Positions 29,001-41,900 of a stretch of DNA of 64,000 nucleotides are shown here, one piece after another; within the stretch, counting starts at the first letter, position 1; every line of letters begins with the position of its first letter. A program made the position numbers and the translations under genes. Under the pieces are notes generated by a model, which saw only the letters and a list, made by a program, of their open reading frames with translations, was not told the origin of the DNA and ran no database searches. Source of the DNA: Hydractinia symbiolongicarpus (taxonomy: Eukaryota > Cnidaria > Hydrozoa > Anthoathecata > Hydractiniidae); NCBI RefSeq assembly GCF_029227915.1, contig NC_079877.1, positions 20,611,851 to 20,675,850 on the forward strand, written 5' to 3'.

Positions 29001-30360
29001 GGACTGCAACGTGCCAAGTCGTTTTACTTGGCGTCATGGCCTTTTATCACAATCAACTACGTGCTTAGTTTTCTAAAAGGCGTAATATGGCCTTTTACGG
29101 CCTAATTAAGACGTTACACGTGAATTACGTGGTTGTACGTGTTCGCGCAGCTTGCCATTAGTCTAGTCTTTGTAGTCTCCATGGACTACAACGTCCCAAG
29201 TCGTTTTCCTTGACGCCATGCACTTATATCATCGTCAATTACGCGCATAGCCTTCTACAAGCCGTAGTATGGCCTTTTGCAGCCTAATTAAGGCCTTACA
29301 CGTAAATTACGTGCTTCCACAAGTTGGCGCATGGTATCATTGGTCTAGTCCTTTCAGTATCAATGGACTCCAACGTGCCAAGTCGTTTTACTTGGCGCCG
29401 TGGCCTTATATCACCGTCAACTACGTGCATAGCCTTCTAAAAGCCGTAATATGGCTTTTTGCAGCCTAATTAAGGCGTTACACCAAAATCTCGTATTTCC
29501 ACGAGACTTCGCATGCTACCATTGGTCTAGTCCTTTTAGTCACAATGGACTACAACGTCCAAAGTCGTTTTCTTAACGAAATGGCCTTATATCACAGTCA
29601 ACTACGTGCATAGCCTTCTACAAGCCGTTATATGGCATTTTGCAGCCTAATTAAGGCCTTATACGTAAATTGCGTGGTTCTACAAGCCTGCGCATGGTAT
29701 CATTGGTCTAATCCTTTCAGTCTCAATGGACTGCAACGTGCCAAGTCGTTTGCCATGGTGCCATTGCCTTATATCAACGTCAACTACGAGCATAGCCTTC
29801 TAAAAGCCGTAATATGGCCTTTTTGCCGCTTAATAAAGGCCTTACACGTAAATCACATATTTCCACGAGCCTGTGCATGGTACCATTGCTCCAGTCCTTT
29901 TAATCTCAACGGACTACAACGTCCAAAGTCATTTTTCTTGACGCCAGGCATTTATATTGCCGTCAACTACGTGCATAGCCATCTAAAAGCCGTAATATGG
30001 CCTTTTGCAGCCTAATTAGGGCCTTACACGTAAATCACTTATTTCCACGAGCCTACGCATTGTACCATTGGTCTAGTCCTTTTAGTCTTAAAGGACTACA
30101 ACGTTCCAAGTCGTTTTCTTTGGCGTCCTGGCCTTATATCACCGTCAACTACGTGCGTAGCCTTCTACAAGCCGTAATGTGGCCTTTTGCAGCCTAATTA
30201 AGGCCTTACACGTAAATTACGTGGTTCTACGAGCCTGCGCATTGTACCATTGGTCTAGTTCTTGCAGTCACAATGAACTACAACATCCAAAGTCGTTTTC
30301 TTTGGCGGCATGGCCTTTTATCACAATCAATTACGCGCATAGCCTTCTACAAGCCGTAGT

Positions 30361-30542
30361 ATGGCCTTTTGCAGCCTAATTAAGGCCTTACACGTAAATT
30401 ACGTGCTTCCACAAGTTAGCGCATGGTATCATTGCTCTAGTCCTTTCAGTCTCAATGGACTCCAACGTGCCAAGTCGTTTTACTTGGCGCCATGGCCTTA
30501 TATCACCGTCAACTACGAGCATAGCCTTCTGAAAGCCGTGAT
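30361..30542 (+). repeat. Representative 182-bp monomer with dyad symmetries
   Basis: This monomer shows the internal structure well. Taaggcctta (30381-30390) is a perfect palindrome. Cacgtaa-a-ttacgtg (30391-30405) is a 7+7 dyad with one central base. Gccaagt-cgtttt-acttggc (30469-30488) is a 7+7 hairpin with a six-base loop, directly followed by the ggcgcc palindrome. In sister monomers agtccttt-7-aaaggact forms an 8-bp stem (for example 30075-30097), and acgtgg-tt-ccacgt forms another. Confidence 0.8.
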
Positions 30543-32180
30543 ATGGCTTTTTGCCGCCTAATAAAGAGCTTACACGTAAATCACTTATTTCCACGAGACT
30601 GCGCATGGCACCATTGGTCTAGTCCTTGCAGTCACAATGGACTACAACGTCCAAAGTCGTTTTCTTTGGCGCCATGGCCTTTTATCACAATCAACTGCGT
30701 GCATAGCCTTCTAAAAGCCGTAATATGGCTTTTTGCCGCCTAATAAAGACCTTACACGTAAATCACATATTTCCACGAATCTGCGCATGGTACCATTGCT
30801 CCAGTCCTTTCAGTCTCAATAAACTCCAACGTGCCAAGTCGTTTTACTTGGCGCCATGGCCTTATATCACCGTCAACTACGTGCATAGCCTTCTAAAAGA
30901 CGTAATATTGTCTTTTATGACATAATTAAGGCCCTACACTTAAATTACGTGGTTCCACGTATCGGCACGGGTTGGCATGGGTCTAGTCTTTGCAGTCTCA
31001 ATGGACTAAAACGTAACAAGTCGTTTTCCATGTCACCATTGCCTTATATCAACGTCAACTACGAGCATAGCCTTCTGAAAGCCGTGATATGGCCCTTTGC
31101 CGCCTAATAAAGACCTTACACGTACATCACTTATTTCCACGAGACTGAGCATGGCACCATTGGTCTAGTCCTTGCAGTCACAATGGACTACAACGTCTAA
31201 AGTCGTTTTCTTTGGCGCCATGGCCTTTTATTACAATCAACTGCGTGCATAGCCTTCTAAAAGCCGTAATATGGCCTTTTGCAGCCTAATTAAGGCCTTA
31301 CACGTAAATCACATATTTCCACGAGCCTGTGCATGGTACCATTGCTCAAGTCCTTTCAATATCAATGGACTACAACGTCAAAAGTCATTTTTCTTGACGC
31401 CAGGCGCTTATATTGCCGTCAACTACGTGCATAGCCATCTAAAAGCCGTAATATGGCCTTTTGCCGCTGAATAAAGGCCTTACACGACAGTCACATGTTT
31501 CCACGAGACTTCGCATGCTACCATTGGTCTGGTCCTTTTAGTCTCAAAGGACTACAACGTTCCAAGTTCGTTTCCTTGACGATATGGCCTTATATCACAG
31601 TCAACTACATGGATAGCCTTCTAAATGCCTTAATATGGACTTTTGCGCCCTAATTAAGGCCCTACACTTAAATTACGTGGTTCCACGTATCGGCACAGGT
31701 TGCCAAGGGTCTAGTCTTTGCAGTCTCAATGGACTACAACGTACCAACTCGTTTTCCATGGCACCCTTGCCTTATATCAACCTCAACTACGAGCATAGCC
31801 TTCTGAAAGCCGTGATATGGCCTTTTGACGCCTAATAAAGACCTTACACGTAAATCACTTATTTCCACGAACCTGCGCATTGTACCATTGGTCTAGTCCT
31901 TTTAGTCTCAAAGGACTACAACGTTCCAAGTCGTTTTCTTTGGCGTCCTGGCCTTATATCACCGTCAACTACGTGCGTAGCCTTCTACAAGCCGTAATGT
32001 GGCCTTTTGCAGCCTAATTAAGGCCTTACACGTAAATCACATCTTTCCACGAGCCTGTGCATGGTACCATTGCTCCAGTCCTTTTAATCTCAACGGACTA
32101 CAACGTCCAAATTCATTTTTCTTGACGCCAGGCGCTTATATTGCCGGCAACTACGCGCATAGCCATCTAAAAGCCGTAAT

Positions 32181-32412
32181 ATGGCCTTATGCCGCTGAAT
32201 AAAGGCCTTACACGACAGTCACGTGTTTTCACGAGACTTCCCATGCTACCATTGGTCAAGTTCTTTTAGTCTCATAGGAGTACAACGTTCCAAGTTGGTT
32301 TCCTTGACGAAATGGCCTTATATCACAGTCAACTACGTCCAAAGTCATTTTTCTTGACGCCAGGCGCTTATATTGCCGTCAACTACGTGCATAGCCATCT
32401 AAAAGCCGTAAT
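32181..32412 (+). repeat. 232-bp composite monomer (182 + 50), first of twelve
   Basis: Within this unit the sequence passes from caactacgt to ccaaagtcatttttcttg, so about 50 bases of the monomer's second half occur twice. The same composite unit begins at 32181, 32959, 33373, 35243, 37295, 39893, 41217, 43269, 44593, 46827, 51272 and 55171. The junction lies where actac-acgtccaaagtc and actacgtgc share a few bases, suggesting microhomology or slippage in one founding event that was then spread by block amplification. Confidence 0.8.
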
Positions 32413-35400
32413 GTGGCCTTTTGCAGCCTAATTAAGGCCTTACACGTAAATTACGTGGTTCTACGAGCCTGCGCATTGTACCATTGGTCTAGTCCTTGCA
32501 GTCACAATGAACTACAACGTCCAAAGTCGTTTTCTTTGGCGCCATGGCCTTTTATCACAATCAATTACGCGCATAGCCTTCTACAAGCCGTAGTATGGCC
32601 TTTTGCAGCCTAATTAAGGCCTTACACGTAAATTACGTGCTTCCACAAGTTAGCGCATGGTATCATTGCTCTAGTCCTTTCAGTCTCAATGGACTCCAAC
32701 GTGTCAAGTCGTTTTACTTGGCGCCATGGCCTTATATCACCGTCAACTACGTGCATAGCCTTCCAAAAGCCGTATTACGGCTTTTTGTGGCCTAATTAAG
32801 GCGTTACACCAAAATCTCGTATTTCCACGAGACTGGGCATGGTACCATTGGTCTAGTCCTTGCAGTCACAATGGACTACAACGTCCAAAGTCGTTTTCTT
32901 TGGCGCCATGGCCTTTTATCACAATCAACTACGTGCATAGCCTTCTACAAGCCGTTATATGGCATTTTGCAGCCTAATTAAGGCCTTACACGTAAATTAC
33001 GTGCTTCCACGAGACTTCGCATGCTACCATTGGTCTAGTCCTTTTAGTCTCAAAGGACTACAACGTTCCAAGTTCGTTTCCTTGACGAAATGGCCTTATA
33101 TCACAGTCAACTACGTCCAAAGTCATTTTTCTTGACGCCAGGCGCTTATATTGCCGTCAACTACGTGCATAGCCATCTAAAAGCCGTAATGTGGCCTTTT
33201 GCAGCCTAATTAAGGCCTTACACGTAAATTACGTGGTTCTACGAGCCTGCGCATTGTACCATTGGTCTAGTCCTTGCAGTCACAATGAACTACAACGTCC
33301 AAAGTCGTTTTCTTTGGCGCCATGGCCTTTTATCACAATCAATTACGCGCATAGCCTTCTACAAGCCGTAGTATGGCCTTTTGCAGCCTAATTAAGGCCT
33401 TACACGTAAATTACGTGCTTCCACGAGACTTCGCATGCTACCATTGGTCTAGTCCTTTTAGTCTCAAAGGACTACAACGTTCCAAGTTGGTTTCCTTGAC
33501 GAAATGGCCTTATATCACAGTCAACTACGTCCAAAGTCATTTTTCTTGACGCCAGGCGCTTATATTGCCGTCAACTACGTGCATAGCCATCTAAAAGCCG
33601 TAATGTGGCCTTTTGCAGCCTAATTAAGGCCTTACACGTAAATTACGTGGTTCTACGAGCCTGCGCATTGTACCATTGGTCTAGTCCTTGCAGTCACAAT
33701 GAACTACAACGTCCAAAGTCGTTTTCTTTGGCGCCATGGCCTTTTATCACAATCAATTACGCGCATAGCCTTCTACAAGCCGTAGTATGGCCTTTTGCAG
33801 CCTAATTAAGGCCTTACACGTAAATTACGTGCTTCCACAAGTTAGCGCATGGTATCATTGCTCTAGTCCTTTCAGTCTCAATGGACTCCAACGTGTCAAG
33901 TCGTTTTACTTGGCGCCATGGCCTTATATCACCGTCAACTACGTGCATAGCCTTCCAAAAGCCGTATTACGGCTTTTTGCGGCCTAATTAAGGCGTTACA
34001 CCAAAATCTCGTATTTCCACGAGACTGGGCATGGTACCATTGGTCTAGTCCTTGCAGTCACAATGGACTACAACGTCCAAAGTCGTTTTCTTTGGCGCCA
34101 TGGCCTTTTATCACAATCAACTACGTGCATAGCCTTCTACAAGCCGTTATATGGCATTTTGCAGCCTAATTAAGGCCTTACACGTAAATTACGTGCTTCC
34201 ACGAGACTTCGCATGCTACCATTGGTCTAGTCCTTTTAGTCTCAAAGGACTACAACGTTCCAAGTTCGTTTCCTTGACGAAATGGCCTTATATCACAGTC
34301 AACTACATGCATAGCCTTCTAAATGCCTTAATATGGCCTTTTGCAGCCTAATTAAGGCCTTACACGTAAATTACGTGCTTCCACGATACTTCGCATGCTA
34401 CCATTGGTCTAGTCCTTTTAGCCTCAATGGACTCCAACGTGCCAAGTCGTTTTATTTGGCGCCATGGCTTTATATCACCGTCAACTACGTGCATAGCCTT
34501 CTAAAAGCCGTAATATGGCCTTTTGCAGCCTAATTAAGGCCTTACACGTAAATTACGTGCTTCCACGAGACTTCGCATGCTACCATTGGTCTAGTCCTTT
34601 TAGTCTCAAAGGACTACAACGTTCCAAGTTCGTTTCCTTGACGATATGGCCTTATATCACAGTCAACTACATGGATAGCCTTCTAAATGCCTTAATATGG
34701 ACTTTTGCGCCCTAATTAAGGCCCTACACTTAAATTACGTGGTTCCACGTATCGGCACAGGTTGCCAAGGGTCTAGTCTTTGCAGTCTCAATGGACTACA
34801 ACGTACCAACTCGTTTTCCATGGCACCCTTGCCTTATATCAACCTCAACTACGAGCATAGCCTTCTGAAAGCCGTGATATGGCCTTTTGACGCCTAATAA
34901 AGACCTTACACGTAAATCACTTATTTCCACGAACCTGCGCATTGTACCATTGGTCTAGTCCTTTTAGTCTCAAAGGACTACAACGTTCCAAGTCGTTTTC
35001 TTTGGCGTCCTGGCCTTATATCACCGTCAACTGCGTGCGTAGCCTTCTACAAGCCGTAATGTGGCCTTTTGCAGCCTAATTAAGGCCTTACACGTAAATC
35101 ACATATTTCCACGAGCCTGTGCATGGTACCATTGCTCCAGTCCTTTTAATCTCAACGGACTACAACGTCCAAATTCATTTTTCTTGACGCCAGGCGCTTA
35201 TATTGCCGGCAACTACGCGCATAGCCATCTAAAAGCCGTAATATGGCCTTATGCCGCTGAATAAAGGCCTTACACGACAGTCACGTGTTTTCACGAGACT
35301 TCCCATGCTACCATTGGTCTAGTTCTTTTAGTCTCATAGGAGTACAACGTTCCAAGTTGGTTTCCTTGACGAAATGGCCTTATATCACAGTCAACTACGT

Positions 35401-38400
35401 TCAAAGTCATTTTTCTTGACGCCAGGCGCTTATATTGCCGTCAACTACGTGCATAGCCATCTAAAAGCCGTAATGTGGCCTTTTGCAGCCTAATTAAGGC
35501 CTTACACGTAAATTACGTGGTTCTACGAGCCTGCGCATTGTACCATTGCTCTAGTCCTTTCAGTCTCAATGGACTACAACGTCCAAAGTCGTTTTCTTTG
35601 GCGCCATGGCCTTTTATCACAATCAACTGCGTGCATAGCCTTCTAAAAGCCGTAATATGGCTTTTTGCCGCCTAATAAAGGCGTTACACCAAAATCTCGT
35701 ATTTCCACGAGACTGGGCATGGTACCATTGGTCTAGTCCTTGCAGTCACAATGGACTACAACGTCCAAAGTCGTTTTCTTTGGCGCCATGGCCTTTTATC
35801 ACAATCAACTGCGTGCATAGCCTTCTAAAAGCCGTAATATGGCTTTTTGCCGCCTAATAAAGACCTTACACGTAAATCACATATTTCCACGAATCTGCGC
35901 ATGGTACCATTGCTCCAGTCCTTTCAGTCTCAATAAACTCCAACGTGCCAAGTCGTTTTACTTGGCGCCATGGCCTTATATCACCGTCAACTACGTGCAT
36001 AGCCTTCTAAAAGACGTAATATTGTCTTTTATGACATAATTAAGGCCCTACACTAAAATTACGTGGTTCCACGTATCGGCACGGGTTGCCATGGGTCTAG
36101 TCTTTGCAGTCTCAATGGACTAAAACGTACCAAGTCGTTTTCCATGTCACCATTGCCTTATATCAACGTCAACTACGAGCATAGCCTTCTGAAAGCCGTG
36201 ATATGGCCCTTTGCCGCCTAATAAAGACCTTACACGTACATCACTTATTTCCACGAGACTGAGCATGGCACCATTGGTCTAGTCCTTGCAGTCACAATGG
36301 ACTACAACGTCTAAAGTCGTTTTCTTTGGCGCCATGGCCTTTTATTACAATCAACTGCGTGCATAGCCTTCTAAAAGCCGTAATATGGCTTTTTGCCGCC
36401 TAATTAAGACCTTACACGTAAATCACATATTTCCACGATTCTGCACATGGTACCATTGCTCAAGTCCTTTCAATATCAATGGACTACAACGTCAAAAGTC
36501 ATTTTTCTTGACGCCAGGCGCTTATATTGCCGTCAACTACGTGCATAGCCATCTAAAAGCCGTAATATGGCCTTTTGCCGCTGAATAAAGGCCTTACACG
36601 ACAGTCACATGTTTCCACGAGACTTCGCATGCTACCATTGGTCTGGTCCTTTTAGTCTCAAAGGACTACAACGTTCCAAGTTCGTTTCCTTGACGATATG
36701 GCCTTATATCACAGTCAACTACATGGATAGCCTTCTAAATGCCTTAATATGGACTTTTGCGCCCTAATTAAGGCCCTACACTTAAATTACGTGGTTCCAC
36801 GTATCGGCACAGGTTGCCAAGGGTCTAGTCTTTGCAGTCTCAATGGACTACAACGTACCAACTCGTTTTCCATGGCACCCTTGCCTTATATAAACCTCAA
36901 CTACGAGCATAGCCTTCTGAAAGCCGTGATATGGCCTTTTGACGCCTAATAAAGACCTTACACGTAAATCACTTATTTCCACGAACCTGCGCATTGTACC
37001 ATTGGTCTAGTCCTTTTAGTCTCAAAGGACTACAACGTTCCAAGTCGTTTTCTTTGGCGTCCTGGCCTTATATCACCGTCAACTACGTGCGTAGCCTTCT
37101 ACAAGCCGTAATGTGGCCTTTTGCAGCCTAATTAAGGCCTTACACGTAAATCACATATTTCCACGAGCCTGTGCATGGTACCATTGCTCCAGTCCTTTTA
37201 ATCTCAACGGACTACAACGTCCAAATTCATTTTTCTTGACGCCAGGCGCTTATATTGCCGGCAACTACGCGCATAGCCATCTAAAAGCCGTAATATGGCC
37301 TTATGCCGCTGAATAAAGGCCTTACACGACAGTCACGTGTTTTCACGAGACTTCCCATGCTACCATTGGTCTAGTTCTTTTAGTCTCATAGGAGTACAAC
37401 GTTCCAAGTTGGTTTCCTTGACGAAATGGCCTTATATCACAGTCAACTACGTCCAAAGTCATTTTTCTTGACGCCAGGCGCTTATATTGCCGTCAACTAC
37501 GTGCATAGCCATCTAAAAGCCGTAATGTGGCCTTTTGCAGCCTAATTAAGGTCTTACACGTAAATTACGTGGTTCTACGAGCCTGCGCATTGTACCATTG
37601 GTCTAGTCCTTGCAGTCACAATGAACTACAACGTCCAAAGTCGTTTTTTTTGGCGCCATGGCCTTTTATCACAATCAATTACGCGCATAGCCTTCTACAA
37701 GCCGTAGTATGGCCTTTTGCAGCCTAATTAAGGCCTTACACGTAAATTACGTTCTTCCACAAGTTAGCGCATGGTATCATTGCTCTAGTCCTTTCAGTCT
37801 CAATGGACTCCAACGTGCCAAGTCGTTTTACTTGGCGCCATGGCCTTATATCACCGTCAACTACGTGCATAGCCTTCCAAAAGCCGTAATACGGCTTTTT
37901 GCGGCCTAATTAAGGCGTTACACCAAAATCTCGTATTTCCACGAGACTGGGCATGGTACCATTGGTCTAGTCCTTGCAGTCACAATGGACTACAACGTCC
38001 AAAGTCGTTTTCTTTGGCGCCATGGCCTTTTATCACAATCAACTACGTGCATAGCCTTCTACAAGCCGTTATATGGCATTTTGCAGCCTAATTAAGGCCT
38101 TACACGTAAATTACGTGCTTCCACGAGACTTCGCATGCTACCATTGGTCTAGTCCTTTTAGTCTCAAAGGACTACAACGTTCCAAGTTCGTTTCCTTGAC
38201 GAAATGGCCTTATATCACAGTCAACTACATGGATAGCCTTCTAAATGCCTTAATATGGCCTTTTGCAGCCTAATTAAGGCCTTACACGTAAATTACGTGC
38301 TTCCACGATACTTCGCATGCTACCATTGGTCTAGTCCTTTTAGCCTCAATGGACTCCAACGTGCCAAGTCGTTTTATTTGGCGCCATGGCTTTATATCAC

Positions 38401-38982
38401 CGTCAACTACGTGCATAGCCTTCTAAAAGCCGTAATATGGCCTTTTGCAGCCTAATTAAGGTCTTACACGTAAATTACGTGGTTCTACGAGCCTGCGCAT
38501 TGTACCATTGGTCTAGTCCTTGCAGTCACAATGAACTACAACGTCCAAAGTCGTTTTTTTTGGCGCCATGGCCTTATATCACAGTCAACTACATGCATAG
38601 CCTTCTAAATGCCTTAATATGGCCTTTTGCAGCCTAATTAAGGCCTTACACGTAAATTACGTGCTTCCACGAGACTTCGCATGCTACCATTGGTCTAGTC
38701 CTTTTAGTCTCAATGGACTCCAACGTGCCAAGTCGTTTTACTTGGCGCCATGGCTTTATAACACCGTCAACTACGTGCATAGCCTTCTAAAAGCCGTAAT
38801 ATGGCTTTTTGCGGCCTAATTAAGGCGGTACACCAAAATCTCGTATTTCCACGAGACTGGGCATGGTACCATTGGTCTAGTCCTTGCAGTCACAATTGAC
38901 TACAACGTCTAAAGTCGTTTTCTTTGGCGCCATGGCCTTTTATCACAGTCAACTGCGTGCATAGCCTTCTAAAAGCCGTAAT

Positions 38983-41900
38983 ATGGCTTTTTGCCGCCTA
39001 ATAAAGACCTTACACGTAAGTCACATATTTCCACGATTCTGCGCATGGTACCATTGCTCCAGTCCTTTCAATATCAATGGACTACAACGTCAAAAGTCAT
39101 TTTTCTTGACGCCAGGCGCTTATATTGCCGTCAACTACGTGCATAGCCATCTAAAAGCCGTAATATGGCCTTTTGCCGCTGAATAAAGGCCTTACACGAC
39201 AGTCACATGTTTCCACGAGACTTCGCATGCTACCATTGGTCTAGTCCTTTTAGTCTCAAAGGACTACAACGTTCCAAGTTCGTTTCCTTGACGATATGGC
39301 CTTATATCACAGTCAACTACATGCATAGCCTTCTAAATGCCTTAATATGGACTTTTGCGCCCTAATTAAGGCCCTACACTTAAATTACGTGGTTCCACGT
39401 ATCGGCACAGGTTGCCAAGGGTCTAGTCTTTGCAGTCTCAATGGACTACAACGTACCAACTCGTTTTCCATGGCACCCTTGCTTTATATCAACCTCAACT
39501 ACGAGCATAGCCTTCTGAAAGCCGTGATATGGCCTTTTGACGCCTAATAAAGACCTTACACGTAAATCACTTATTTCCACGAACCTGCGCATTGTACCAT
39601 TAGTCTAGTCCTTTTAGTCTCAAAGGACTACAACGTTCCAAGTCGTTTTCTTTGGCGTCCTGGCCTTATATCACCGTCAACTACGTGCGTAGCCTTCTAC
39701 AAGCCGTAATGTGGCCTTTTGCAGCCTAATTAAGGCCTTACACGTAAATCACATATTTCCACGAGCCTGTGCATGGTACCATTGCTCCAGTCCTTTTAAT
39801 CTCAACGGACTACAACGTCCAAATTCATTTTTCTTGACGCCAGGCGCTTATATTGCCGGCAACTACGCGCATAGCCATCTAAAAGCCGTAATATGGCCTT
39901 ATGCCGCTGAATAAAGGCCTTACACGACAGTCACGTGTTTTCACGAGACTTCCCATGCTACCATTGGTCTAGTTCTTTTAGTCTCATAGGAGTACAACGT
40001 TCCAAGTTGGTTTCCTTGACGAAATGGCCTTATATCACAGTCAACTACGTCCAAAGTCATTTTTCTTGACGCCAGGCGCTTATATTGCCGTCAACTACGT
40101 GCATAGCCATCTAAAAGCCGTAATGTGGCCTTTTGCAGCCTAATTAAGGCCTTACACGTAAATTACGTGGTTCTACAAGCCTGCGCATTGTACCATTGGT
40201 CTAGTCCTTGCAGTCACAATGAACTACAACGTCCAAAGTCGTTTTCTTTGGCGCCATGGCCTTTTATCACAATCAATTACGCGCATAGCCTTCTACAAGC
40301 CGTAGTATGGCCTTTTGCAGCCTAATTAAGGCCTTACACGTAAATTACGTGCTTCCACAAGTTAGCGCATGGTATCATTGCTCTAGTCCTTTCAGTCTCA
40401 ATGGACTCCAACGTGCCAAGTCGTTTTACTTGGCGCCATGGCCTTATATCACCGTCAACTACGTGCATAGCCTTCCAAAAGCCGTAATATGGCTTTTTGC
40501 GGCCTAATTAAGGCGTTACACCAAAATCTCGTATTTCCACGAGACTGGGCATGGTACCATTGGTCTAGTCCTTGCAGTCACAATGGACTACAACGTCCAA
40601 AGTCGTTTTCTTTGGCGCCATGGCCTTTTATCACAATCAACTACGTGCATAGCCTTCTACAAGCCGTTATATGGCATTTTGCAGCCTAATTAAGGCCTTA
40701 CACGTAAATTACGTGCTTCCACGAGACTTCGCATGCTACCATTGGTCTAGTCCTTTTAGTCTCAAAGGACTACAACGTTCCAAGTTCGTTTCCTTGACGA
40801 AATGGCCTTATATCACAGTCAACTACATGGATAGCCTTCTAAATGCCTTAATATGGACTTTTGCAGCCTAATTAAGGCCTTACACGTAAATTGCGTGGTT
40901 CCAGGTATCGGCACAGGTTGCCAAGGGTCTAGTCTTTGCAGTCTCAATGGACTACAACGTACCAACTCGTTTTCCATGGCACCCTTGCCTTATATCAACC
41001 TCAACTACGAGCATAGCCTTCTGAAAGCCGTGATATGGCCTTTTGACGCCTAATAAAGACCTTACACGTAAATCACTTATTTCCACGAGCCTGTGCATGG
41101 TACCATTGCTCCAGTCCTTTTAATCTCAACGGACTACAACGTCCAAATTCATTTTTCTTGACGCCAGGCGCTTATATTGCCGGCAACTACGCGCATAGCC
41201 ATCTAAAAGCCGTAATATGGCCTTATGCCGCTGAATAAAGGCCTTACACGACAGTCACGTGTTTTCACGAGACTTCCCATGCTACCATTGGTCTAGTTCT
41301 TTTAGTCTCATAGGAGTACAACGTTCCAAGTTGGTTTCCTTGACGAAATGGCCTTATATCACAGTCAACTACGTCCAAAGTCATTTTTCTTGACGCCAGG
41401 CGCTTATATTGCCGTCAACTACGTGCATAGCCATCTAAAAGCCGTAATGTGGCCTTTTGCAGCCTAATTAAGGCCTTACACGTAAATTACGTGGTTCTAC
41501 AAGCCTGCGCATTGTACCATTGGTCTAGTCCTTGCAGTCACAATGAACTACAACGTCCAAAGTCGTTTTCTTTGGCGCCATGGCCTTTTATCACAATCAA
41601 TTACGCGCATAGCCTTCTACAAGCCGTAGTATGGCCTTTTGCAGCCTAATTAAGGCCTTACACGTAAATTACGTGCTTCCACAAGTTAGCGCATGGTATC
41701 ATTGCTCTAGTCCTTTCAGTCTCAATGGACTCCAACGTGCCAAGTCGTTTTACTTGGCGCCATGGCCTTATATCACCGTCAACTACGTGCATAGCCTTCC
41801 AAAAGCCGTAATATGGCTTTTTGCGGCCTAATTAAGGCGTTACACCAAAATCTCGTATTTCCACGAGACTGGGCATGGTACCATTGGTCTAGTCCTTGCA

